Notes under the pieces: model-generated
Told to the model about the DNA's origin: nothing
Database searches by the model: none
What the model saw: only the letters and a program-made list of their open reading frames with translations
Assembly (NCBI RefSeq): GCF_003046295.1
Contig: NZ_PZZN01000001.1
Coordinates: 826,812 to 890,811 of the forward strand
Direction: 5' to 3'
From: Sphingomonas aerolata
GTDB lineage: Bacteria; Pseudomonadota; Alphaproteobacteria; Sphingomonadales; Sphingomonadaceae
DNA length: 64,000 nt
Program-made: the position numbers and the translations under genes
In this document: positions 46,472 through 54,687 of the stretch, piece after piece
Layout of the letters: each line of letters begins with the position of its first letter
Position numbering within the stretch: position 1 is the stretch's first letter

Positions 46472-47503
46472 CTATCGCGCCCGTATAGCCTGGGCGGCCT
46501 TGGCGAAAACAGTCGGCAGCCCGGCGGTATCCAGGGTCTCGACGGGCCACCATTCGCCGGGTTGATGCGCCTCCACCCGCGCCACCGCAAGACCGAGTTC
46601 GAGGTCGAAATGCGTGAAGCCATGCGTGACGCGGTCGTCGAGCATCTGCCAGTCGGCCTGTGCCGGTGCGGCCTCGAACCCCGGCGGCTGGTCGGTCCAG
46701 GGCCCGGTCGGCAGCGCGCGCATGCCGCCGAGCAGCCCGGTGTCGGGGCGGCGCACCAGCAACACCTGTCCGTCGCGCTCGAGCCAGAAGATCGTCCCGT
46801 GACGCTGCGGCTTGGCGGCTTTCTTTGCCTTGACCGGCAGCCGTTCGGGCTCGCCTTGCGCAAAGCCGTCGCAGTCGGGGCGGAGCGGGCACAGCAGGCA
46901 TTTGGGGTTGCGCGTCGTGCAGATCGAGGATCCCAGATCCATCATCGCCTGCGCGAAATCGCCCGCTCGCATGTCGGGCGTGATCGTGTCCGCGGCCGCG
47001 CGGATCGCCGGACGCGCGGCGGGGAGCGGCGTCGTGATCGCGAACAGCCGCGCGACGACGCGCTCGACATTGGCATCGACCACCACCGCGCGCTCGCCGA
47101 ACGCGATCGCCGCCACCGCCGCCGCGGTATAGGCGCCGAGCCCGGGGAGCGTCCGCAGCTCGGCCTCGGTCCGCGGAAACACGCCATCATGCTCCGCGAC
47201 GACCGCCTTCGCCGCCTTCACCAGGTTGCGCGCGCGGGCATAATAGCCGAGCCCCGCCCAGGCGGCCATCACATCGGCATCGTCCGCCGCGGCGAGGCTC
47301 GCAAAATCGGGCCAGCGCGCGGTCCAGGCGAGGAAGCGCGGGGTGACCGCGGCGACCGTGGTCTGCTGCAGCATCACCTCCGACAGCCAGACGCGATAGG
47401 GATCGACCGTCTCGCCCGGCCGGGCGCGCCACGGCAGCACGCGACGATGCGCGTCATACCAGTCGAGCAGGGCCACGGGGACCGAAGAGCGCTTGGCGTT
47501 CAC
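46472..47503 (-). CDS. mutY: Adenine DNA glycosylase MutY
   Basis: Removes A opposite 8-oxoguanine. The 343 residues have RVWLSEVMLQQTTVAAVTPR (catalytic Glu), the helix-hairpin-helix LPGLGAYTAAAVAAIAFGER followed by VVDANVERV (catalytic Asp), and the 4Fe-4S cluster Cys set in CTTRNPKCLLCPLRPDC. The C-terminal Nudix-like domain recognises 8-oxoG (GTIFWLERDGQVLLVRRPDT). First gene of mutY-serine hydrolase-nudC, divergent from the DUF721 gene by 26 bases. Confidence 0.95.
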   Translation of the reverse strand: MNAKRSSVPVALLDWYDAHRRVLPWRARPGETVDPYRVWLSEVMLQQTTVAAVTPRFLAWTARWPDFASLAAADDADVMAAWAGLGYYARARNLVKAAKAVVAEHDGVFPRTEAELRTLPGLGAYTAAAVAAIAFGERAVVVDANVERVVARLFAITTPLPAARPAIRAAADTITPDMRAGDFAQAMMDLGSSICTTRNPKCLLCPLRPDCDGFAQGEPERLPVKAKKAAKPQRHGTIFWLERDGQVLLVRRPDTGLLGGMRALPTGPWTDQPPGFEAAPAQADWQMLDDRVTHGFTHFDLELGLAVARVEAHQPGEWWPVETLDTAGLPTVFAKAAQAIRAR

Positions 47504-47529
47504 GCGCCGCCTATGGCATGGGTGGCGCG

Positions 47530-48138
47530 ATGAGCAACCCGCCCGGTATCACCACCGAACAAAAGTCCGCGACCGCGGCCAGCACGACGGACGTTCCGCC
47601 CGCGCGCAAGACCGCCGTCCGCAAAGCTGCTGCCCGCAAACCCAAAGTCGACGCCGATGCGCCGCGCGCCAACCGGTCGCGCGCCGTCGCCGAGCTGCTC
47701 CCCGCGATCGGCGGCGCGGCGTTCCGGCGCTTCGGCTTCATCCAGTCCTCGGTCGTCAGCCGCTGGCCCGAGATCGTCGGCGAGCGCTTTTCCGGCGTCA
47801 GCACGCCCGAATCGATCCGCTTCCCGATGGGACAGAAACAGGATGGCGTCCTGACCCTGACCGTGCGCGGCGCGCATGCGCCGATGATGCAGCACGTCAT
47901 TCCCGAGATCACCGAGCGCGTGAACCGCTTCTTCGGCTACGCCGCGGTCGCGCGCATCACCATCCGCCAGGGCGAGGTCGCCAAGCCACGCGTCAAGGCG
48001 GCGCCGCCCCCGCTCCGCACTGTTCCCGCCGATCTCGGTCTGAGCCTGAAGGGCATCGCCGATCCCGAACTGCGTGCGGTTCTCGAATCCCTCGCCGCCG
48101 GCGTCGCCTCGACGAGCGGCCTTCCCAGGATCAGCTGA
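47530..48138 (+). CDS. DUF721 protein, DciA-like replicative helicase loader
   Basis: DciA proteins load DnaB in bacteria lacking DnaC. The 202 residues have a disordered Lys/Ala-rich N-terminal ~45 residues (ARKTAVRKAAARKPKVDADA), then the DUF721 core (AELLPAIGGAAFRRFGFIQS, SVVSRWPEIVGERFSGVSTP, LTLTVRGAHAPMMQHVIPEI, RVNRFFGYAAVARITIRQG). The start at MSNPPGITT is preferred over an ATG four codons earlier because GGGTGG lies upstream of it. The DsbA-like gene begins directly after its stop. Confidence 0.8.
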   Translation: MSNPPGITTEQKSATAASTTDVPPARKTAVRKAAARKPKVDADAPRANRSRAVAELLPAIGGAAFRRFGFIQSSVVSRWPEIVGERFSGVSTPESIRFPMGQKQDGVLTLTVRGAHAPMMQHVIPEITERVNRFFGYAAVARITIRQGEVAKPRVKAAPPPLRTVPADLGLSLKGIADPELRAVLESLAAGVASTSGLPRIS

Positions 48139-48801
48139 ATGCGTCTGTTCTTTGCGTTGTTCGGTTTCGCGCTGCTCACCGCGGCTGCGCCCGCCCCGAA
48201 GCCCGTGCCCGTCACCCGGACGGCGAGCGGCACCTATGTGCTCGGCAGCCCCGCAGCCCGGGTCAAGCTCGTCGAATATGCCAGCTACACCTGCTCGCAC
48301 TGTGCCGATTTCTCGACCCAGTCGCAGGCGGTGCTGAAGGGCAAGATGATCGCGTCGGGATCGACCAGCCTCGAATTCCGGCACATGATCCGTGACCGGC
48401 TCGATCTCGCTGCGGCGGTGCTCGCGCGCTGCACCGGGCCGCGCGGGTTCTTCCCAACATCGGCGGCGATCTTCGCGGCGCAGCCCGCCTGGCTCGAGAA
48501 GGGGATCGAGTTCCAGCAGGTCAATGCCGCGCGCATCAACCTCTATCCGCGGCCGGCGCAGCTCAAGGCCTATGCCGATGGCGCGGGGCTGACCGATCTG
48601 GTCAAGGCGCGCGGGCTGTCTGCCGCCGCGATCGACGCGTGCTTCGCGGATACGGCGGAGATCGACCGGATCCTCGCCATCACCGCGGCGGCACCGCCCG
48701 AGGTCGATTCGACGCCGTCCTTCTTCATCAACGGCAAGGTCATGCCGCATGGCGGCTGGACCCAGCTCGAACCCGCGCTGCGCACTGCCGGCGCCCGCTA
48801 A
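48139..48801 (+). CDS. DsbA-family thiol oxidoreductase (CSHC site), exported
   Basis: Periplasmic thioredoxin-fold protein of 220 residues. Signal peptide MRLFFALFGFALLTAAAPA. The redox site YASYTCSHCADFS (about 50-62) has Cys-Ser-His-Cys. The cis-Pro loop is TPSFFINGKVM near residue 195. Its ATG directly abuts the DUF721 stop. It lies before a second DsbA-like gene; the pair is probably a disulfide or thiol-reduction set for the envelope. Which direction it works in cannot be read from sequence. Confidence 0.87.
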   Translation: MRLFFALFGFALLTAAAPAPKPVPVTRTASGTYVLGSPAARVKLVEYASYTCSHCADFSTQSQAVLKGKMIASGSTSLEFRHMIRDRLDLAAAVLARCTGPRGFFPTSAAIFAAQPAWLEKGIEFQQVNAARINLYPRPAQLKAYADGAGLTDLVKARGLSAAAIDACFADTAEIDRILAITAAAPPEVDSTPSFFINGKVMPHGGWTQLEPALRTAGAR

Positions 48802-48820
48802 TTTCGTTGGAGTATCCCGC

Positions 48821-49555
48821 ATGAAGTTCGTCACTGCCATCGCCGTCCTGCCGCTCGCGCTCGCTGCCTGTTCGGGGGGCGATTCGTCGAACACCACCCA
48901 GGCCGCAGCACCCGTCGCCGCGGCGACCGCCCCCGCCGGCCAGAACTGGACCGAGACCGTCGTCAAGACCGACGAGGGCTATCTGATGGGCAACCCCAAT
49001 GCCCCGATCAAGCTGGTCGAATATGGCGCGCGCTCCTGCCCGACCTGCGGCGCGTTCGGCCGCGAGGCGTTCAAGCCGCTGACCGACAATTACGTCTCGA
49101 CCGGCAAGGTCAGCTTCGAATTCCGCGACTTCCTGGTCCACGGCGCGCCCGACGTCGCGCTGACGCTGCTCGGCCAGTGCGGCGGGACCGCGCCGTTCTT
49201 CCCGATCCTCGAACAGATGTACCAGAACCAGAACGCGTTCCTCGACAAGCTCCAGACGATGCCCCCGGCGATGCAGCAGAGCCTTGCCAATCTCGCCCCG
49301 ACCGCGGTCGCGACCAAGCTCGCCGAGCACATGGGGGCGATCGACTTCGTCAAGCAGCGCGGCATCCCCGAGGCCAAGGCGCGCGCCTGCCTCGCTGACC
49401 AGAAGCAGCTCGAGATCATGGCCAAGCCGACCGAAAACGCGATGCAGTCGGGCACCGTCACTGGCACGCCGACCTTCCTGCTGAACGGCAAGAAGATGGA
49501 AAACGTGCTGTCGTGGAGCGAGATGGAAAAGGCGCTGAAGGCCGCCGGCGCGTAA
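48821..49555 (+). CDS. DsbA-family thiol oxidoreductase (CPTC site), lipoprotein
   Basis: A second thioredoxin-fold protein, 244 residues, with lipoprotein signal MKFVTAIAVLPLALAAC (lipobox LAAC) instead of a cleaved Sec signal. Redox site YGARSCPTCGAFG (about 68-80), cis-Pro loop TPTFLLNGKKM near residue 216. A Thr/Ala-rich tether of ~25 residues follows the lipid Cys. ATG 19 bases after the previous stop with GGAG upstream. Sister of the preceding gene by duplication and divergence. Confidence 0.88.
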   Translation: MKFVTAIAVLPLALAACSGGDSSNTTQAAAPVAAATAPAGQNWTETVVKTDEGYLMGNPNAPIKLVEYGARSCPTCGAFGREAFKPLTDNYVSTGKVSFEFRDFLVHGAPDVALTLLGQCGGTAPFFPILEQMYQNQNAFLDKLQTMPPAMQQSLANLAPTAVATKLAEHMGAIDFVKQRGIPEAKARACLADQKQLEIMAKPTENAMQSGTVTGTPTFLLNGKKMENVLSWSEMEKALKAAGA

Positions 49556-49593
49556 GCCGCATCCCCTCCGGCGGGCATTCGGCAGTTCGGAGT

Positions 49594-49646
49594 GTGTCCC
49601 TGCGAAGGCGGGGACCCAATCCGGGCTGCCGCCTTCGCGGGAGAGC
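49594..49646. repeat. REP-like inverted repeat between the DsbA-like gene and smc
   Basis: Arms 49594-49618 and 49622-49646 (core CTGCGAAGGCGGGG and CCGCCTTCGCGGG) form a single hairpin. It resembles the elements at 23750 and 29967 and lies 45 bases before the smc start. Confidence 0.75.
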
Positions 49647-49690
49647 AGGAGCGCGCTACGCTCGCCAATCGTGAAGGGAGAGCGCGCGCC

Positions 49691-52600
49691 ATGCAGATCA
49701 AACGCCTCCGCATCACCGGGTTCAAGAGCTTCGTCGAACCCGCCGACCTGGTGATCGAATCCGGGCTAACCGGCGTGGTCGGCCCCAATGGCTGCGGCAA
49801 GTCGAACCTGCTCGAGGCGCTGCGCTGGACGATGGGCGAGGCCAGCGCCAAGTCGCTGCGCGGTGCCGGCATGGACGACGTGATCTTTGCGGGGACCGCG
49901 ACCCGCCCCGCGCGCGATTTCGCCGAAGTGTCGATCCTCGCCGAGATCGCCGGCCCCGACGGCGCCGACGAACGCGAGATCGTCCGCCGGATCGAACGCG
50001 GCGCAGGGTCTGCCTACCGGATCGACGGCCGCGACGTCCGCGCGAAGGATGTCGGGCTGCTCTTCGCCGACGCAGCGACCGGGGCGCATAGCCCCGCGCT
50101 GGTCAGCCAGGGCCGGATCGGCGCGGTCATCGCCGCCAAGCCCGCCGACCGCCGCGCGATGCTCGAGGATGCCGCCGGGATCGCCGGGCTCCATGTCCGC
50201 CGCAAGGATGCCGAGGCGCGGCTACGTGCGACCGAGGCCAATCTGGCCCGGCTCGACGCCGTCATCGCCGACCAGGACGCACGAGCCGCCGCGCTCAGAC
50301 GCCAGGCGCGCGCCGCCGAACGCTATCGCCTGCTGTCGAACCAGATCCGCGTCGCGGAGGCACGGACGATCTTCGCACGCTGGCGCGACGCCGCTGCCGC
50401 CGCCGAGTCGGCGACCGCCGACGCCGCGCAGGCCGAGGCGCGGGTGGCCGCCGCCGCCGCCGCCGAATCCCTTGCGGCGAAGGCGCAGCACGACGACGCC
50501 GCCGCGGTCGCCACCGCTCGCGCCGCCGCGCTCGCCGCGCGCGACCATGCCGCCGACACCGGCCATAGGCTGGCCGGCCTGCGGACCGAACGCACCGCGC
50601 TCGACCGCCGCCTCGCCGATCTCGCCGACTCGCGCCGCCGTATCGCCGAGGACCGGCTGCGCGAGGGCAGCCTCGCCAGCGACGCCGCCGACGCGCTCGC
50701 CCGCCTCGCGACCGAGATCGCCGCGCTCGATGCCGCGATCGCCACCGCCACCGCCGCGCTTCCCGCGCTCGATGCGGCGCAGGCCGAGGCCGAACGCGCC
50801 GCGCGCGACGTCGAGGTCGCGCTGGCGCAGGCGATGACCCGCCATGCGAGCGACGTCGCCGAGGCGCGGGTCGCCGCCGCCGCGCGCGCCGCCGCGCGCA
50901 CCCGCGCCGATCGCGCCGCACGCGACACAGCGCAGATCGAGGCGGCGCACCGCGCGCTCGGCGATTCCGCCCCGCTCGAGGCCGATCGCGCCACAGCCGC
51001 CGAGGCGCGTCTCGCCGCACTGGAGGACGCCGCCGCCGCCCGCCATGCGCTCGCGCAGGCCGATAGCGACGAACGCGCCGCAAGTGGTTTGCGCGATGCC
51101 GCCGAGACTGCGCGCGCCACCGCCCGCGCCGAACTCGCCGCGCTCGACAGCGAGGCCGCCGCGCTCACCCGCGCGACCCAGCGCAGCGGCCGCGACCGGC
51201 TGCTCGACCATGTCACCGCCATGCCGGGGCTGGAGCGCGCGCTCGCCGCCGCGCTCGGCGACGATCTGGATACCGACCCCGCCGCCTGGGCCGGCGCTGT
51301 GCCCGCGCCCGGCGATCCCGCGCCGCCGCCCGGCACCACCGCGCTTACCGCCGACGTCGACGCACCCGCCTCCCTCGCGCGCCGGCTCGCGCAGGTCTTC
51401 GTCACTGACCAGGACGACGGCCAGCCGCTCGCGGTCGGCCAGCGCCTCGTCACCCGCGACGGCGTGTTGCGCCGCTGGGACGGCTTCGTCGCGCAGGGCA
51501 GCGGCGCCGCGGCCGCCGAGCGGCTTGAACGTCGCAATCGCCTGCACGCGCTGGAGGCCGCGCGCCCGGCGGCCGCCGCCGCGCTCGCGACGCACGACGC
51601 GGCGCGCACCGCCATCGACCAGCATATCGCCGCGCACCGCCAAGCCGCCCAGGACGCCCGCGCCCACCTGTCCGCCGCCGAGACCCGCATCCGTGACGCG
51701 CAACGCAACGAGGATCGCGCCGCCGCCGCGCTCGAACGCCGCGCCGGACAGCGTGCCGATCTCGACCAGCGCGCCCACCGCGTCCATGCCGAACAGGCCG
51801 ATGCCGCGGCGGACCTCGCCGCCGCCGACGCCGCGGTGGCGGCATTGCCCGACGGCCGCGCCAGCGCCGACGCGGTCGCGACGCTCCACCGCGACGCCGA
51901 GGCCCGCCGCGGCGCGGTCGCACAGGCGCGCAGCGACCGCGCCGCACAGGACCGGCTGCGCGCCGAAACGCGCGAACGCCTCGCCGCCGCGCAGGCCGAT
52001 ATCCGCAGCTGGCGTGCGCGCGCAGGCGAAGCGGCAACCCGCATCACCGCCTTGGACCGCCGCGCCCGCGACGTCGCCGCCGATGCAGAGGCACTCGCGG
52101 ACCGCCCCGCCACCCTCGATGCCGCGATCGCCACGCTCGATACCGAGCACGCCGCCGCGCGCGCGGACGCCGACACGCTCCAGACCGCCGAACGCGCCGC
52201 CGAAGCCGCGCTTCGCACCGCCGACGACGCGCATCGCCGCGCGGCCGAAGCGCTCGCCGAGGCACGCGAGCACCGCGCCGGCGCGCTCGTCCGTGTCGAC
52301 ACACAGGAGCAGCAGCGCCGCGAACTAGGGCGGCTGTCGGGCGAGCGTTTCGCCTGCCCCGCCCCCGTCCTGCCCGAACGCCTCGACTTCGCGGCCGCCG
52401 ATGTCCGCACCCCTGCGGACGAGAGCCGCGCACAGGACCGCCTGACCGCCGAGCGCGAGCGGATCGGCGCGGTCAACCTCGTCGCCGACCAAGAGCTCGC
52501 CGCACTCGAAACCGAGGCGGTCGGCAATGCGGCCGACCGCGACGAGCTGGGTCAGGCGGTCCACCGGCTGCGCGGCTCGATCGGCACGCTCAACCGCGAG

Positions 52601-53086
52601 GGGCGACAGCGGTTGCTCGCGGCGTTCGAGACGGTGAACGGCCATTTCCAGCGGCTGTTCGCAACGCTGTTCAATGGCGGCAGCGCGCATCTCGAGCTCG
52701 TCGATTCGGACGATCCGCTCGAGGCGGGGCTCGAGATCCTCGCCCAGCCCCCCGGCAAGCGGCTCCAGTCGCTGACGCTGTTGTCGGGCGGCGAGCAGGC
52801 GCTGACCGCGGTCGCACTCATCTTCGCGCTGTTCCTGACCAATCCCGCGCCGATCTGCGTGCTCGACGAGGTCGACGCGCCGCTCGACGACGCCAATATC
52901 GACCGCTTCTGCGACCTGCTCGACCGGATGGCGCGCGACACCGCCACGCGCTACCTCGTCGTCACGCACAATGCGGTCACGATGAGCCGCATGCACCGGC
53001 TGTTCGGCGTGACGATGATCGAACCCGGGGTGAGTCGCCTCGTCTCGGTCGATCTTCAGGCCGCCACCATCCTCGTCGCGGCATAA
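49691..53086 (+). CDS. smc: Chromosome segregation protein SMC
   Basis: Structural-maintenance-of-chromosomes ATPase, 1131 residues. The N-terminal head has MQIKRLRITGFKSFVEPADL and Walker A GPNGCGKSNLLEALR. Two very Ala/Arg/Glu-rich coiled coils (about 170-480 and 640-930) flank a hinge (LLDHVTAMPGLERALAAALG, about 505-600). The C-terminal head has signature TLLSGGEQALTAVALIF and Walker B ICVLDEVDAPLDD (about 1050). ATG chosen at MQIKRL with GAAGGGAGA upstream; the longer frame would translate the upstream repeat. No scpA or scpB nearby. Confidence 0.93.
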   Translation: MQIKRLRITGFKSFVEPADLVIESGLTGVVGPNGCGKSNLLEALRWTMGEASAKSLRGAGMDDVIFAGTATRPARDFAEVSILAEIAGPDGADEREIVRRIERGAGSAYRIDGRDVRAKDVGLLFADAATGAHSPALVSQGRIGAVIAAKPADRRAMLEDAAGIAGLHVRRKDAEARLRATEANLARLDAVIADQDARAAALRRQARAAERYRLLSNQIRVAEARTIFARWRDAAAAAESATADAAQAEARVAAAAAAESLAAKAQHDDAAAVATARAAALAARDHAADTGHRLAGLRTERTALDRRLADLADSRRRIAEDRLREGSLASDAADALARLATEIAALDAAIATATAALPALDAAQAEAERAARDVEVALAQAMTRHASDVAEARVAAAARAAARTRADRAARDTAQIEAAHRALGDSAPLEADRATAAEARLAALEDAAAARHALAQADSDERAASGLRDAAETARATARAELAALDSEAAALTRATQRSGRDRLLDHVTAMPGLERALAAALGDDLDTDPAAWAGAVPAPGDPAPPPGTTALTADVDAPASLARRLAQVFVTDQDDGQPLAVGQRLVTRDGVLRRWDGFVAQGSGAAAAERLERRNRLHALEAARPAAAAALATHDAARTAIDQHIAAHRQAAQDARAHLSAAETRIRDAQRNEDRAAAALERRAGQRADLDQRAHRVHAEQADAAADLAAADAAVAALPDGRASADAVATLHRDAEARRGAVAQARSDRAAQDRLRAETRERLAAAQADIRSWRARAGEAATRITALDRRARDVAADAEALADRPATLDAAIATLDTEHAAARADADTLQTAERAAEAALRTADDAHRRAAEALAEAREHRAGALVRVDTQEQQRRELGRLSGERFACPAPVLPERLDFAAADVRTPADESRAQDRLTAERERIGAVNLVADQELAALETEAVGNAADRDELGQAVHRLRGSIGTLNREGRQRLLAAFETVNGHFQRLFATLFNGGSAHLELVDSDDPLEAGLEILAQPPGKRLQSLTLLSGGEQALTAVALIFALFLTNPAPICVLDEVDAPLDDANIDRFCDLLDRMARDTATRYLVVTHNAVTMSRMHRLFGVTMIEPGVSRLVSVDLQAATILVAA

Positions 53087-53121
53087 AGGCGTCACCCGCT
53101 GCGAAACGCGAGCAATCGCGC

Positions 53122-53127
53122 TATAAT
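53122..53127 (+). promoter_or_regulatory. Consensus -10 element before the small membrane protein gene
   Basis: TATAAT at 53122-53127 begins 12 bases before the ATG at 53134, so transcription would start at or next to the ATG. The corresponding -35 (CTGCGA) is weak. Confidence 0.35.
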
Positions 53128-53133
53128 GGTCGG

Positions 53134-53319
53134 ATGTTCCTCGACGACTCGACGATCTGGCCGCGCAAGGACGATCTCCCGCCGCGCAAGCCCGCCTTCC
53201 GCCATGAGAAGGCGCTCAGCCGCATGCTCCTCGTCTATGCGCTCGCGTTGATGCTCCTCCCGATCAGCCTCGGCAGCTTCGTCGACATCATCCGCTACGT
53301 CGCTGGCCTGTTTGGATAA
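53134..53319 (+). CDS. Small single-span membrane protein, hypothetical
   Basis: A 61-residue protein, not recognised by name. A polar N-terminal half (FLDDSTIWPRKDDLPPRKPA) is followed by one membrane span (MLLVYALALMLLPISLGSFV, about 31-50) and a short tail VDIIRYVAGLFG. The codon pattern is like its neighbours. No ribosome-binding site precedes the ATG, but a TATAAT lies 12 bases upstream, suggesting leaderless translation. Confidence 0.7.
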   Translation: MFLDDSTIWPRKDDLPPRKPAFRHEKALSRMLLVYALALMLLPISLGSFVDIIRYVAGLFG

Positions 53320-53330
53320 TCCCCGGACAG

Positions 53331-53344
53331 TTGATCCGCATCAA
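53331..53344 (+). promoter_or_regulatory. FNR/FixK-type binding site, exact consensus
   Basis: TTGAT-CCGC-ATCAA matches TTGAT-N4-ATCAA without mismatch. A TAAGAT -10 (53368-53373) places the start of transcription near 53380, so the box centre is at about -42, the class II activation position. It controls the radical SAM gene. Confidence 0.65.
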
Positions 53345-53379
53345 TCGACAGGCATCTGTGCGGAACGTAAGATGAACGT

Positions 53380-54624
53380 ATGGCCCAGCTCGACACCCGT
53401 GAGAAACTCGAGATCCTGGCCGATGCCGCGAAGTATGACGCATCCTGCGCGTCGTCGGGCACTGCCAAGCGCAATTCGAAGGACGGCAAGGGGCTCGGCT
53501 CGACCGAGGGCATGGGGATCTGCCACGCCTATGCGCCCGATGGTCGATGCATCTCGCTGCTCAAGATCCTGCTGACCAACAGCTGCATCTTCGACTGCCA
53601 TTACTGCATCAACCGCAAGAGCTCGAACGTCCGCCGCGCGCGCTTCACCGCAAAGGAGGTCGTCGACCTGACGATCGCCTTCTACAAGCGCAACTATATC
53701 GAGGGGCTGTTCCTCTCCTCGGGGATCATCGCCTCGTCCAACTACACGATGGAGCAGATGGTCGAGGTCGCGCGCAGCTTGCGCGGGGATCATCATTTCC
53801 GCGGCTATATCCACCTCAAGACGATCCCCGACGCCGATCCCGAGCTCGTCCATCAGGCGGGGCTCTATGCCGATCGCCTGTCGATCAATGTCGAGCTGCC
53901 CACCGCAGGCGGGCTCAAGCGGCTCGCCCCAGAAAAGGACGGCGTCCGGATCGAGACCGCAATGCGCGAGGTCAAGGCCTCGATCGTCGACGGCAAGGAC
54001 GCCAAGGCCAAGTACAAGTCCGCGCCGCGCTTCGCCCCCGCAGGCCAGTCGACGCAGATGATCGTCGGCGCCGATGCCGCGACCGATGGCGACATCGTCC
54101 GCAAGGCCTCGACGCTGTACGACCGGTTCGGTCTTCGCCGCGTCTATTATTCGGCGTTCAGCCCGATCCCCGACGCCAGTGCGGTGCTGCCGCTGCAACG
54201 CCCGCCGCTGATGCGCGAGCACCGGCTCTATCAGTCCGACTGGCTGATGCGCTTCTACGAATTCCAGCCGCACGAGGTCGTCGCCGCGGCGGACGACGCG
54301 ACCGGCATGCTGCCGCTCGACATCGATCCGAAACTCGCCTGGGCGCTGAAGTTCCGCGGCAGCTTCCCGGTCGACGTCAATCGTGCGCCGCGCGAGATGC
54401 TGCTCCGCGTCCCCGGGCTCGGCGTGAAGGCGGTCAACGGCATCTTGACCAGCCGCCGCTGGCGCCGCCTCCACCTTGCCGATGTCGCGCGGCTGACCGT
54501 GTCGGTCGCCAAGATCCGCCCGTTCATCATCGCCGAGGACTGGCGTCCGGTCGCGCTGTCCGACCGCGCCGAACTCCGCCCGATCGTGGCGCCGAAGCCG
54601 CGCCAGATGGAAATGTTCGTCTGA
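53380..54624 (+). CDS. Putative DNA modification/repair radical SAM protein
   Basis: A 414-residue radical SAM enzyme of the family annotated as putative DNA modification/repair protein. The 4Fe-4S/SAM motif is in LLTNSCIFDCHYCINRKSSN (CxxxCxxC, about 68-75). Upstream GTAKRNSKDGKGLGSTEGMG and downstream IEGLFLSSGIIASSNYTMEQ are typical of the family. The C-terminus has a helix-hairpin-helix-like VPGLGVKAVNGILTSRRWRR (about 347-366), consistent with DNA contact. No ribosome-binding site is seen; an FNR box and TAAGAT suggest a leaderless, oxygen-controlled transcript. The usual uracil-glycosylase-like partner gene is not next to it. Confidence 0.85.
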   Translation: MAQLDTREKLEILADAAKYDASCASSGTAKRNSKDGKGLGSTEGMGICHAYAPDGRCISLLKILLTNSCIFDCHYCINRKSSNVRRARFTAKEVVDLTIAFYKRNYIEGLFLSSGIIASSNYTMEQMVEVARSLRGDHHFRGYIHLKTIPDADPELVHQAGLYADRLSINVELPTAGGLKRLAPEKDGVRIETAMREVKASIVDGKDAKAKYKSAPRFAPAGQSTQMIVGADAATDGDIVRKASTLYDRFGLRRVYYSAFSPIPDASAVLPLQRPPLMREHRLYQSDWLMRFYEFQPHEVVAAADDATGMLPLDIDPKLAWALKFRGSFPVDVNRAPREMLLRVPGLGVKAVNGILTSRRWRRLHLADVARLTVSVAKIRPFIIAEDWRPVALSDRAELRPIVAPKPRQMEMFV

Positions 54625-54687
54625 TCCTCCGCTCTAGGTAGGCGCGGTCACGGCTGGTGGATCTGAAGTGATGCGCTAAGGTCAGCA

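Noticed and set aside
50222..52273. Long minus-strand frame within smc, Gly/Ala/Arg-rich
   Set aside because: Produced by the extreme Ala/Arg codon bias of the SMC coiled coils on the other strand.
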